Shown: piece by piece, positions 23,505 through 36,296 of the stretch | How positions within the stretch are numbered: the stretch's first letter is position 1 | How the letters are laid out: each line of letters opens with the position of its first letter | NCBI GenBank assembly: GCA_018881555.1 | Contig: JACAXG010000018.1 | Location: forward strand, 6,881,634 to 6,945,633 | DNA length: 64,000 nucleotides | Reading direction: 5' to 3' | Source: Amblyornis subalaris | Taxonomy: Eukaryota > Chordata > Aves > Passeriformes > Ptilonorhynchidae | Position numbers and translations under genes: made by a program | Notes under the pieces: generated by a model | Told to the model about the DNA's origin: nothing | Databases searched by the model: none | Seen by the model: the letters and a program-made list of their open reading frames with translations, nothing else

Positions 23505-26500
23505 GTGTCCCTATGGCATATGCTTTCTATAATTTGGTATTACATGTCTCAGTTGAAGTAACCCAGAGTAATTTTATTCAGCCCAATTTTACGACAATTC
23601 AGCTCTCTGCTAATTCACTTTACCAAAAGAAAATAAATCCTTAATTCTATCAACCACTGTTGACTGTTTTAAGACCCTTTTTGGAGGTGTAAATTATCAG
23701 ACAGTTGGAAGGTACTGAAGAATCAGACCTATAAACTTCAATGCAATTTGCTTTAGATTCACACATCATTTCTAGAGAGGTGATTGCTTCAAGCTACTGA
23801 GATTGATGATAAATAACCTAATGAAAAAAATTCTAAAAATTATCATTAACAAAAGGATGAGTGTTCTGAAAGGGTTACAGAAAATCTATTTTTGCCTCAT
23901 TAGCTCCAGTAACAATACAAAAAAAAAAAAAAGTGCAGCAAATTATAGGTACAACCTGATACAATAATAGGAAATCAAACATGTATTTAGCAAACCATAA
24001 TATGCATGTGATTAAAGCAGCAATTTGTTGAAATTATTAACTTAGATCTTTAAAAATGGGTGGCCAAGAGTAGCTAAATGTTTATGTTTAGATTAAAGGG
24101 CATATGAAACACTTATTTACTTGGACAATGCAAAGATCTGTGCAGTTTAAAAAGAGAGGTAGGTTCTATTTAACCAGAACATTGTTTCTAAAAGATGGAA
24201 CTAAGCTACTAGAGCATAGCCTTTAAAGTAAATGTGTAAATAACGTAACATATAACACACTCAGGTTATGGTGACTTAGCTGTTCATAACAAAACAATGT
24301 CATGCATTTTTTTCATTCTGTTTGACACAAATTGAATATACTGAGGACCTGGTTTGGTTTTTCTTTCTGTCATAAACTGTGTACAAGGGAATGAAAAATG
24401 CTGCCAAAATGCAAAAGAATTGTTTGGGGCAGTGTTTTTTCTTTTGTTTTTACATAATGTTGCAAAGTACAAATACGATGGCAAAGAGGAATCTGTGCTG
24501 AATAAAATTCTTAACTGTTTGTATGTTCCTGAGGGAAATAATGTGAAGCAGATTAACCATCATTTCAGGATGGTTGCTGTTTAATTTATTATTCATAAAA
24601 GAGTTTGACTTTCAATGGTGAGATATTTCACAGGCAACTTCTAATTTAAAAAGAAGCATTTCTTTCAGTATTTATTAATAAATACAGTACATAACATCAT
24701 TATGTATAAATGTGACAGGATGTTACCTTTCTCCATTTCCTCAAAGACAAAGGGATTGATCATGTAATTTCCNTGCAAATATACTTTGACAACAATGAAA
24801 GGAGGTTTTACTCATCAAAACAGAATTTTGGGTTAGGCCCCGATAAATTGATACATCTAATTGCTGGGATTTTACATTTACTCATTTATCTTCTGACTGA
24901 ATATTTTTTTTTTCTGCAGACCATGTATTTTTATGTGCTGCAAAATGAATACTCATGCAGTACAATTATTTTTATCAGATTATGATAAAGCACTTCAATC
25001 AAAGCAGTACCATTTTTAATCTCTCTGCACAATAGACTCGAGACAGCAGAGACTTTTTATACCTGTAACTTGACTGGTGTTAAATTCAGTAATACCATTG
25101 TATCAAAAATTCAGAATTCTTCGAAGGACAACAATTTCTCCTACACTAAAATTTTCAATAGAAAAGGTACCTTTAGAGCTCAAACTTTTCCAGGCAAAAA
25201 TTCGCTTTATCAAGCAGCAATTCCTAAGCATTTTCTTGCAGCTTGCAGGCTTCTGAGGATACTGTTGCAAATCTTCATTCTCTTCATGTGATTTCTTCTC
25301 AGAGGCTAACACTTCCATCCTAAACAAAAACTTAACCTTTAGTTTTTCTGAAGGATATATACACAACTTAAATCCATAGACTATGGGTAAGGGAGGTCGG
25401 GGAAGAAGAGAGGAGATGGACTGGGGATAAAGGGAAAAGATTTAGGATTTCAGTAACGATTATTCTTGGCTCATACATTCTTGGTATTAATTAACTTAAG
25501 TGGAACTACTGTATTAACATTCTTTTGGTTTTAATTATTTATCTGGAACACTCATGTATTTGTTAAATATACAGATGGGGTAAAATCAGATTTTATCTAC
25601 TATTTTTTAAGACTTTGATTTTAACTTAAATGATATAAATTATATAATATCTCTAGATGGTAAATAAATATTTACCTCTTACCTCAGTCAGTTGTTTAGG
25701 TAAAGGAAATAATGTAATCCTCTATGCATGAACCTATTATCCTTCTTATCTTAGCTTGCCTTACATCAGTGTCATAGAGGAGAGCTGCATTCCTCTAGCT
25801 GTTACTGAAAGACAGCTGCTCAACCCAGAAAAGATGAATAGTTGGGATTCTGTGCTGCCTTAATGCCACTGTCACTCAAATGCAGAAAAGCAGCTGAGCC
25901 ACTTAAAGCCAGTTGTACACTTGGGGACCATTTCTTTACACTATCTTCTCATTCACAGAGGCAGATCAGTAAATTTCTACATTACATTATTGTTCACGAT
26001 AGACTGACACTTTGAAGGAGCCAGAGGCCATTAGCAACAACTAATACCGACTAGGACCTAAACAAAGCCCTACTCAGTGGCTACAAACCCAAGAAAAGGA
26101 ACCTACCCAGCATTCCAGGACTTTGGTGCTACTCCAAGGTCACATAAGAGTCCTAAGCAGCATTCCTGTTTGCTCTTCAGCGAGCTCCAGCCAGAGATGC
26201 CGAGGAGATGACTGCTGCTGAGGACAGACCCACACTGCCAGCCGCAGCAGCCCTTTGACAAGCAGCCATAGACTGCACCAGGGGAGCTACTCTGATTACA
26301 AACAGAAACTGCGCCCAGCCCATGGCAGGACACCAAAGTGGCCCCTTTTCACTCCCCTCTTTTTCCCCTCACACTCTGCTCTCACATACAGTCTGCATCT
26401 AACAATATTAAACACAGCTTCTAAAGGTAAAATGTAGGAAAAAGTAAAAGTAAAAGGAAAAAAAAAACCAAATTGGCACTGGTTACAGTACACAACAGAG

Positions 26501-26816
26501 TCTGATAAACAAAGCTGAGTTTTCAATTGTAGACTTACTGCTTCCTAAAGAAAGAAAGCATAATAGAGCACAGCACCTCGCTGCCTGCAGTTCTGTCAGG
26601 AGTTCCTACTGATTATGCAAAACAAAGGATGCAAAGGAACAAGTTTCCATTTCCTGCAATTTATTTTTTATAAGATACTGGAACTCAAAGTTTTATTAAT
26701 CAGTCAGCTTCCCTTTGAACTGAATTAATCTTCATGCCAATTATATACATTTGCAAGTTTCATGTACGTGAAGTTTCCTGCAGACATTTGAACTACAGCT
26801 TAAGTATATTGTGATG
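23505..26816. other. Unique AT-rich DNA, no gene recognised
   Basis: No repeat family is recognisable. A short GC-richer patch at about 26120-26340 carries an open frame (26103-26336, minus), but no domain or splice evidence supports it. A 73-codon frame at 25070-25291 overlaps an antisense 87-codon frame and both look like chance. N at 24773. Confidence 0.5.
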
Positions 26817-26992
26817 TCTATATAACCTGTGTCAAAGTTACAAGATGCTTATATAACCTGAATTATAACTTTCTATCTGAATTGTAACTTTTTATACCTA
26901 TATAACCTGAATATACCTATATAACCTGAATATACCTATATACCTATGTAACCTGAATTAACTTTTATACCTATATCATAACTTTCTATACA
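26817..26992. repeat. AT-rich minisatellite (tataacctgaat units)
   Basis: Variants of a short unit around cctatataacctgaata recur at least six times, mixed with a second unit resembling ataactttctat. The best-matched copies lie at 26897-26940. Copies are imperfect and variable in spacing. The array ends directly at the proposed 5' boundary of the LTR at 26994. Confidence 0.85.
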
Positions 26993-26993
26993 A

Positions 26994-27598
26994 TGTAATA
27001 GCCAGTATGTAATTAATTAGTTGCTTAGTGCTTAAATAAGCAACAACTCACCAGGTGGATAGTTTCAAGATAGACAAGTAAAGCCATAAATTAGTCAAGT
27101 ATAGCTATACTGGAAAGCTACAGGACGAACTGATGAAAAGCTGGCAGAGATAAAGCCAATTATCCACAAAGTGAAAGAATTCAGGCTGGTTGGATCCAGA
27201 AAGGACTATTTCACCATAACTGCACATGTTCTGAAGACAAAGTTGAAAAGTTCAGATGCGAGGAAGACCTTGAGCCTTCATCAGCGAAGATCCCCAAGAC
27301 CACCTAAACTGGGGAGGCACAAGCGCAGTGAAAAAGAACTATTTATAGCCATGCCATAAAAATATGTAAAGTATTTCCGGTGCGTATGTGATGATGTTGT
27401 AATGACATAATGATATTCAGCAGTACCTTCTGTATAAATAAGCCATGACACATGACAAAGGTGGGTGAGTTAGGTGGAGATATCCCCCTCACCACCAGCA
27501 CTGTAAGAAACAAATACCTGCTCAATAGACACCAGTCTATCGGGTTTTATCTTTGGCCTATCTTTTCGGGTATCAATTGCTTTGGGCAAAATGTTACA
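26994..27598 (+). mobile_element. Probable solo LTR of an endogenous gammaretrovirus-type element
   Basis: The block starts TGTAATAG and ends GTTACA, giving the TG...CA termini of an LTR. It is flanked by tacaa on the left and cacaa on the right, a nearly perfect 5-bp target duplication. Inside are a TATA box (27433-27440), a degenerate polyadenylation signal (aataga, 27524-27529) about 90 bases later and a U5-like tail ending in TTTCGGGTATCAATTGC. That spacing is the U3-R-U5 plan of a roughly 600-bp LTR. The upstream part (ATCCCCAAGACCACC, AACTGGGGAGGCACAAG) resembles avian class I ERV LTRs as I remember them. No primer-binding site or gag sequence follows, so it reads as a solo LTR. The family name cannot be given. 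Confidence 0.55.
27433..27440 (+). promoter_or_regulatory. TATA box of the LTR
   Basis: TATAAATA lies about 440 bases into the LTR, where a U3 core promoter is expected. Transcription would start near 27460. Whether it is still active cannot be judged. Confidence 0.5.
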
Positions 27599-29427
27599 CA
27601 CAAAATCCCATACTTATCTATAACAACTGGAGACATCTCAGGTGTATCCACACAGGCTAGGACACTAACTCCATCCCTGGAAACAGCCTATCAATCAGCT
27701 GTAAGGAAAAAGCTGTTAGTAAATTCTGTCAATAACCACAGAGAAGCATCAGCCTTAACAACCAACTTTTAGGCTGCCGAAGTAAAGGGAAGTACTTCCA
27801 TTCAGATTCACATCTAAGGATGTATTTCAGCCCCATGCTATTTAGAACTGAACAACACTTGCATTTGCACTGTTGGAACAATACTTGCTGGTATAAGGTC
27901 CTTTGTGTCCCACATCATGACACAGCACTCCAATCTTCCCATCACAAGCCACTACCAAAGTAAGTTGAATTTCAATATGATAACAGAGTTTCTTAAACTT
28001 CTGAAACTTCAGCAGAGGAACTTCTTCCAGTTTAAGCATATTTCACAGCTGTTTTACCTTATATCTTTTAAAAGTGGCATTCTGAGAATAAATATTAATT
28101 TTAAATTGGTGTTTACTGTGCTAAGAAATACATTTTCACCACAAAATCTTCAGTCTGGATTTCCAGATGATTACTGGAGCAGAATTTTTATTTGGAAGAA
28201 CAAAGCATGAGTGTTACTTTTTACATAGAAATAACAGCTATTTTTAAATGAGAATGCTCTCAACTATCCCTACATCCCACCTTTGAATGAAACTAATGTA
28301 CTCTAGAAATTAGAGTTCATCTCACTGAACACCGAAGGTTCTCTTCTGATCAGTCTGTGCCAGGCATCCACAGAAAGTCACCCATCTTCTCTGGTGGAAC
28401 ACATCTATACTGCTCCTGTCTAGTGCAAAGAGAAAACCAATCCTATGCCTGCAAGCAGGAAATATAGCCTCATGTAGTACAGCTTCAAACAGCTAAAACT
28501 TGAAAGTGTTGTTAAAGTAATTTAAGTTCAAGTTTCCCGGATATAAACCTTCAGAGAAACTGCCTGCCCATTTAACAGTCAGCTACAAAATTCCTGATGT
28601 CCCAGCTCAAAGGCCGGCTCTCATGACACATTCTGTCACACTTCTCAGAGGGCCTCATCTCAGACATCCATTAATCAATGGGGAGTGTGAATGGGGAACC
28701 AGACATGGGAGCTGAGACAAGCCTCTGGGAGAATGATCCCATGATGGGACAATAAACAGGAATACGTACTGCCTAGACACGGAGCAACTGTTCGCATGCA
28801 ATGGGAGAACTGTTCGGCATGCAATGGGAGAACTCTTCACATGCATTGGTAGAGGGTTGCTGGATATGCTCCCATATTAGCATTTGAATAAAGTCTTCAG
28901 GAGGTGTAAGAATACAGAGGAGCACTGCCAGAGATGGCATGTATGAAAGCACAAATTTGATAACACTACTCAAGAGGGAAGGGAGAGGTAGAATCCTTGC
29001 TGAAATCTTTAGGGTTTGCTTCTACGCACCTGAAAACCATGTCTTATTTGCCATGATGTGAAGAGCTTCACTTGAGATAAACCTCTAGAAGGATTTTTTT
29101 CTAAAAATGGTTCAGAAGACGTCAAGATGTTCAGACTGCACCGTATCTTTTTCCTTACTTCAAACCTTAATCAGGTCCATAGCAATTTTCTCTTGTAATA
29201 GAAGTATACAGGAATCAGAAGTTTCTTGCGGTATTAATCATCATGTTATAATTTTGTAGTGAGTTTAAAATAAGCTTAAGCTGTAGAACACTAAATTTCA
29301 AGGTACCATTGAATTTTTCCAAATAAATGATGCTGTACTTCATATAATCATAATACTTATTTTATAAAAGGAATGCACCTCACTCTTCTGAAGCAATGCA
29401 CTTGATTTAACTCCTTCTCCTCTTCAG
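27599..29427. other. Unique DNA, no gene recognised
   Basis: No transposon or gene is recognisable apart from the three-copy minisatellite at 28782. The open frames at 27452-27772 and 27905-28210 have no identifiable domain; the first begins inside the LTR. Confidence 0.5.
28782..28849. repeat. Three-copy 22-23-bp minisatellite
   Basis: Units gagcaactgttcgcatgcaa, gagaactgttcggcatgcaa and gagaactcttcacatgcatt, each followed by tgg, stand head to tail. Each contains gcatgc or acatgc. The copies differ at several positions, so the array is not fresh. Confidence 0.92.
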
Positions 29428-29497
29428 ATCGTCTACCCTGACTTTGAGAAAACAGAATGGATTGATAGTGAATTCCACATTTACAAACCCAAGGATG
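29428..29497 (+). CDS. Candidate internal exon, product not recognised
   Basis: A strong acceptor (a pyrimidine-rich stretch ending tcttcag) precedes a 70-base open stretch, which is followed by gtaaca as donor. Read in phase 0 it gives a protein-like peptide containing VYPDFEKTEWIDSEFHIYKP. Phase 0 is what the candidate exon at 23358-23504 would hand over. It ends in phase 1. If unspliced, the frame closes at TAA shortly after, around 29546. No family is recognised. The short length means chance cannot be excluded. Confidence 0.27.
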
Positions 29498-32400
29498 GTA
29501 ACAAATTAATTACACACAATACTAGAGAAAAACTGGTCATATTGTAAGAACATGAGAAAAGTATGTGTGAAAAGGGTATCAATCCAGGCTGCACAGGATC
29601 CTTCCTTTCCCAAAATACATTGAATCATTTCATAATTTGGGTGAAATGAAAAAGGAAGATGAAGGCACTCCTCAGAGCCTGAGCAACCTCAGGGTCTGGG
29701 AATGAGGAGATGTTAGAACTGGGGGTGAGTACTAAAACAAGAAAGATAATAAACAGACCTATGCACTAGTGGGAGTATCAACAACATGTGGAGACAAATG
29801 TGGAGCAACAATCTGCAAAAAATCTGAAATGTCTCTGGTCTAAGCCCTTACATGTCACTGCAGAAGTAACCGAGAACCTGAACTCTTCCTGAGCACATGT
29901 AAGTCAGGAAAGGCAAACTGTTTACTGCAGCTGTAACAGTGCACAGAGACAGGGACTGCCTAAAGAAAGTAGGTTTTCATTGTTTCATCTTATTGGATTT
30001 TATCTGTAATCAATTACATCCAAAAACAAAGCTGGAGTTTTTGTATAAAATTTGTTATTTCCTATTGATGGTTAAATAACTATTTTTATGAGTGATCTAA
30101 ATCACACAAGCTAACAACTCCAGAGAGTCACAAGCTGATGAATCATATAAGGGCTATGTAATGCCACATAGCTACAGACATTTTGAGCAATACTCATTTG
30201 AATTACAAGGAAATGTCTTTTAACTGGGTGTACATGAACATGGGTGTAAAGTTGTCTCTTAAAGTCGTTTGATCAGGTTTGATCTTTGGGAAAATGAAAC
30301 TGAAATTTGTATGGATTTATGGAAAATATATAATTCTTCCCTCAATAATGAAATAGCTGTTGGAAAGACCAGAGGCATAATTATAGAGTGAGAAATATCT
30401 CAGGAATATTCCAGGTGAAACAGTCAAAACTGGCATCTGTATAGGATTGGGGGGGAGTGGGGATCTTTACCGAACTGACTAGTTGCTGACTACTCTAGCA
30501 CAAGTATTTCAAGAACCTTCTCTGATGACTGTGTGTTCTTGTAAGGGTCTAGAAGAAAGAAATCTTTTAATGTCAAAGATAAAGCTTGATTAAACCAGTG
30601 ATGTCTGCTGAAAACTTAGGGCCACTAGAGATTGCAGCTATAAGTTGTGAAATGAATACTGAAAAATAGGGCAAGCTTACAGAATCCAGTTCTGGATGAA
30701 TGTGTGGGTGACTGCTGACACATTAAGGAATATTACAATGAGATGCTTCAGAGAAAAAGCAGGGTCTGCTTTAATTTTGTTTTTCTCAGCAGAGGCAATT
30801 TTCAATAGTATTTTATGATACCTGATTTTGGTAGATGAAGGAAAGGATTTGTGAGTGGAAAGGAAAAATTTCATTCTCCATCTGTAGAATGAAAAATGGA
30901 ACAGAAAAAGATGGGAAGCAAAAATATTTCAGCTATTTATTTACCTCCACTGTGTAGTGATCTCTAAGGTTTTGCTGTTGTATTAACTTGAACTTCATTA
31001 ACATATTTTTATCATTTTCATCATTTGTTTGTTTATTTATAGGCAAAAAAAAATGACAGATAAATACCAGGTAACAAAAGCTTCCTATATGCTTCAATAT
31101 TGACTAAAATTTTGGGTTCTACTTTTGCCAAAAGAAAACAGGTAAATCTTAATTTGTCTTGAACATAGTGAAGAGTAGAGCAATGCCAGTCTCTCTGAAA
31201 AGTCAGTGGGAAGCATTTGAAAATACTCCACAAGTACAGAGAAAATTGCTCTTTTTTTTTTTTCTCATCTCATAAAGGTCATCCTCCTTTATGTATAAAA
31301 TGCCTATAGGTCTTGCCTGTTCATGCATGGTGAATCTCTGTATTGTAAATGAGAAGAGAAAAGAAATAGGAATAGTGAGTCAGACCGCCCCAGAATTCAT
31401 TTGGTTTATTTAACTCCAAACCTTTTGATGGGACAGCCCAGGTTAATGATTAGTTTCAGGTTGTATTCAGGTTGCCTGGTTTAGAAGGAACACATCTGTG
31501 TTCACACACGTTGTCTCACAGTGCTTGTGGGCAGTGTAGGTCACAGGAACACCTTGTGATACCCGCAACCACTATTTGACTGCAGCAAGAACAATGAGTA
31601 ACATAACTGAGAGCAAGCATTTGTGGGTGGGAATTTCAAGAGAACTCCTTCACTGTGCCAGAGGAATTTCATGTCATAATGAGCCCTCTTGGGGTTATAG
31701 ATATATTGGGATGAGCTCTCATTGGATGATTCAGTAGCCAAACTAAACTGAGAGAAAAGGTATACCTCCTGTCAAATTACGGTGATAAGAGAGATGCCAG
31801 TGACTCCGATATGAGTAGAAAGGATTTTAATGTTAATCCATTGTTAACGGTAATTAAAACATTCCCGCTTGCTATTAGCAGTTGTCTGGAGTGCATATAT
31901 CTACTCCCATAGTAGACACTCTAACCCATAGGTTAAAGTGACAGGGAGTTTTATATTTTCAGTAGTAATAAATATTTCTCTGCAAAAGAGAAATACAATT
32001 TATTTACTGGTGAAAAATTAGAGTTTTATAGCTCCTAAGAATCTTTCTTGTCAATATGTCGAAAACTTAATTCTTACAGGACTTATTACAGGTACAGAGT
32101 AACATTTCATTTTCCAAAATCACGGGAGGAAATTGGATTAATGAGAGGGGACAAAAAGGAAATGCAAGCCCTAAGAACTTTTTAGCTATTTCTAAATTTT
32201 TTTTTCATTGGTAGCTTTACAAATTTGAACAATTGCATGCCATTGCTGTGAAAGGCAATGACCCTTAGCATATATTTTTTTAAAAACTATTCAGTAAAAT
32301 CACATAGCTGAGAAGACTACCTGGGCTGGTATTCCAAAGCTGAAAAGATCCATCCTCTGCCGCTGAGATGGATGCTGGCAGAGGGTGGTCAGAGAGACAG

Positions 32401-35122
32401 CTCGAGTACGGCAAATATGCCAGGACTAAACTAAACTCATCCATTTTATTTGTGAGACTGGTATGTTCTGATACTTAAACAGGGTAGCAATTTACCTGGA
32501 AGTGCCATCAATGTCATAGCTCATGATGAATTAATGAGTCTATTGGACTGTTAAACTTCCTAAACAAAGAACTTTTATCTCTTAGTCACAGGATGAATAT
32601 ATCCCAGACTCATGATGCCATACAAATAGGTACTTTTTTTGCTACATCTGTATATAACTATGCTTCTACAAGAAAAATTCCTATTTTAAAAGTCTGAAAA
32701 CTGAAACAGATGAGAATGAAGGTTTATGAGATGAATTATGGTAGCTTTGTATACAAATTATCATGTGGCTTAGTGTATAATTTTTAGAAATATTGATAGA
32801 TCAAGTTCTTTCTTTAGAACTAACAGAATGGGAGACTGGTCCCCAACAATCTGTGAAATCTTGTTATCTGTACCAAAAGAAGTATCATGAGAGTATAACT
32901 TTAGGGAGGATTGACAAAAAGTAGAGGAAATGAATACAAGCAGATTACTTGATTAACTTCTGTAAAACTATGGAAATGCCAACAAATTGTAAAGAGAAGG
33001 TTCCATTAGAATTTGTTGGAAATTATCTGCTCTTGGTTTAAATTGTTATTTTTACAGGTTTTACAAGTAACTTTATTTATCAGTAGCAGTATTAATCATA
33101 TTTTGTGCTTTAGAGTAATCATAAAATTGTAAACAATGTTATATAATATATAATGCATATGCTTTGCTTCATAACAGGGAGAGCTATTCATTTTTAAACC
33201 GGTCTTTAGTTTATTGTATGGACTGGATACACTCCCTCCCTGCAACCACCTTGACTTCATTTATGACTTTATATCTATTATGCTCAAAAGCATTGACATG
33301 GAATGTCAATAAATAGCAGAAGGCTCCTGGTTAACTCATAACTATCAGAACTCCATTTCAGATGATGATCACTACTTTGGAAAGTGCTACATTTTGCTTT
33401 TGCTCAGGCTCCTAATGAGCCCAATATTTGTCAAAATATCCCTAGAAACAAATTGGAGTCTCCTTTCTCTCTGGATCTTTATCATTCATGTATCATTTAT
33501 AACTAAAGAAACATAAAACAAACAGTCCGTCCTTATTTTGTGGCACAGACTTCCCATAAAGCAACAAGAGTAAATTTGTCCAAGACACATAAACAATTTT
33601 TCTTTTTTTTATGTGTATAAATCACCCAGTACAGGACAGAGAAATTACGTTCAATTCGCACATATCCATTTAACTAATGGATAACTAAGCAGTGAAAAAC
33701 ACTTACTATTAGCACAGCACTGGTAACAGGAAAGGGCTCTTTACTGTCAACCCCTATCGAAAAAAAAGCTGCTTATCAGAGAGTGACCTGCAGATGGGAC
33801 AGCACTAACAAATGAATCTAACTGAACAACAGCAAAACGTTTTCATGACCTCTTTTTTTAACCTCCTCGTTTATATAAACAATTTATTACTAAAATCTGA
33901 AACTATTATTTCTAAGGTATGGTCTCCTTAATCCGAGGTATTTTCAGACATAAACAGCTTAGAATAAGAAAATATTATAATAAATAATCTACAAAATGAG
34001 TTCCTAACTACTACAAAGCAATCATCATCGCTGTCTTTTATTCACTGACGAACAGGAACAAAATCTGATTTCAGATGCTATAATGCCATGCTGATAGATA
34101 CAGTCCTTTAAATGGTTAAAGAAGAGAAAGCAAAAGGGGTGCATCTGAGCAACTAATTGAGTAGCTGAAATGAGAAGCTTCTAAAAATTTGTTTGACAAT
34201 GAGAAATATTTATCTATAATATGGTCATTGAAGAAGGAGCTTGAAGAGAAACAAGAATGCTACTGCACAATACACTTGGAAAGGGAAGCCAAAAAGGTCT
34301 GATATTTCGTTTTGGTTTCAAATAAAATTGATTATAAATCAGGAGATGAGAAGCTTTATGATTTCATATTTCAGTAGAACACAACTTATACATTTCCTCC
34401 AAAAAGACACAGAAGCCTCATTTACCAGGGATATATACTTGGAGATAGTACCCATGAATCAGTATGAACATATTTGTCACGTGGATCCCTGATGAAGTAT
34501 CAGCTGTACTTTTAAATGATCTTCCAAATTCAGAGAAAACAACGCAGATTGGATACCAACTTGCATTTTTAGGCTGCGTCATTATGTTGCACGAAATAAA
34601 ATCATGTTGAAAATTATAATCTCATTGACTTCACGCTTGTTACCTTATGCTCAGCAAAATAATGATAAACATCTCAAGGAAAATGAAATAGGAGATAAAA
34701 GCAAAGATATTTTCAGATAGAACTTAAAGTTTGTTTATTTGGATATACATGCAAAGAGACAAAAGTTATGAGGTAGATGAAATAAAACCAGTAGAAATTT
34801 CTGAATTTTAATACAGGCTTTCATATGTTGTTATAAAATTTTATTCTTATAAGACTGTTTGCAAATAATTTATATTTTCCTAGATACAAACAGCCTCAAA
34901 GATTTAACAGAGGTTGAGAGATTATAAATTCAATATAGTGCAGTTGATTATATCCTGAAGTCACATCATTAAGGCTTGATTTGGCAATATGCTGAGCACT
35001 TCCAGCCCTTACAGTGGATAACAGAGTCATGTAGTGTTCAGCATTTTCCAAGATCAGGCTCAGGTGATTATCATACACTGAAAAATGACCATTTGAAACT
35101 ATTTTAGTTTGTTTGCATCTAG

Positions 35123-35182
35123 GATTTCTTCCTCAATGATCCTGGAGACCAAAAACTACAGCACATTGAAATTCACATTGTG
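35123..35182 (+). CDS. Weak candidate exon, product not recognised
   Basis: A 60-base stretch lies between a catctag acceptor and a good donor (gtaaga). In phase 0 it encodes a peptide with the segment NDPGDQKLQHIEIHIV. A phase needing one leading base is also open. It cannot follow the 29428-29497 candidate directly, because that would read into a stop within six codons, so an unseen exon would be needed between them. Evidence is limited to the splice sites. Confidence 0.15.
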
Positions 35183-36229
35183 GTAAGACAAGAGGAGCTC
35201 AGGAAGCAGAAGAAATGTTGGAAAGCAAGAAGGTCATTTGTTATTTAAGAAGGTAATAGGATGAGCTTTTTTATGCAATTTTTGGGTGACTATGTTCCAC
35301 ATACAGTATTTAACCACATTACCATTTATTAAGGTCAATTACTAAGTGACATGTTTTTTGCTGCCTCATGTCAATAATTTACCTGAACTAACTATTGTAT
35401 CTGTTAACAGATAGCAAGTTAAAATCGTCTCTTCAGAAACATGTAGTAGCTTCCTCCACTTCTCGGGCTGTCCAGCAATGTTTAGCCTTCATTACATTAG
35501 ACAACATGCACAGTGGTCAAAAATAGCTGCATGTGCCATGGCCATTAAGAAAAGCATTCAAGTTGTTTCTTAATATCTAGAGGCCAATCTGATCAATACT
35601 TGCAATTTAGGTTCAAGCTGAATGAGAATCAGGTAGGCTGAGTGCCTCCACCACTAATCACTTCAGCCACCCACAAAATTTAAAATGATTACTTTATAAA
35701 GATTTAGTGTGCGTTGTGAATGTGCCTGACAGCAATGGGAACAGAAATCTTCTGTTTTGTCATAGAACAGGGAAAGCACCAGTGCTGTATGAGAGCAATA
35801 CCTTTAGTCTTCCACTGTAACAACTACATTTAATGTTTTTTAATTCTAAATTCTTGGTCTAATTGAAGAGACCAATAAGGCAGTTACTTAGAAAAACTTC
35901 TACTTGTAGTGTCTTTTGTGGCTGCAGTTTCTCAGAGAAAATGAACAGAAAACATACAGAATTAGCTACTAAACAATTAACAGCTACAGGTTTACCGTTA
36001 AAGGAGACAGCTTTCCTCGGTAATTAGCACACAATATCAGCAGATCCTTTAGTAGCCAAGTTCTAGCTATTGATTTTCCACAATAGCCTAATGATCCTTA
36101 TGCAGTACTAAACATGTGGATGAAAGAGTGACTTAGGAGCTAGGAGCTTCTCATCAATGTATTAATCCCTAGCTCAGATTCAAACACACAAAAGAATATT
36201 TTTTTTAAACTTAAGTACGAAAACAGTGT

Positions 36230-36296
36230 CTTATACACTTACATAAGTGTACACTTATGCACTTATATAAATGCACTTATACACTTGCATAAGGCT
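36230..36296. repeat. Palindrome and AT-rich tandem units
   Basis: An 18-bp perfect palindrome, cataagtgtacacttatg, occupies 36242-36259 with no loop. It sits in a short array of related cactta/acttat units (ttatacacttacata, atgcacttatataa, atgcacttatacact, tgcataa). The cluster can extrude as a cruciform. No gene context is evident. Confidence 0.88.

Noticed and set aside
26817..26992. AT-rich array considered as a CRISPR-like or regulated repeat array
   Set aside because: Units are imperfect, have no unique spacers and lie in a vertebrate genome; it is a simple minisatellite.
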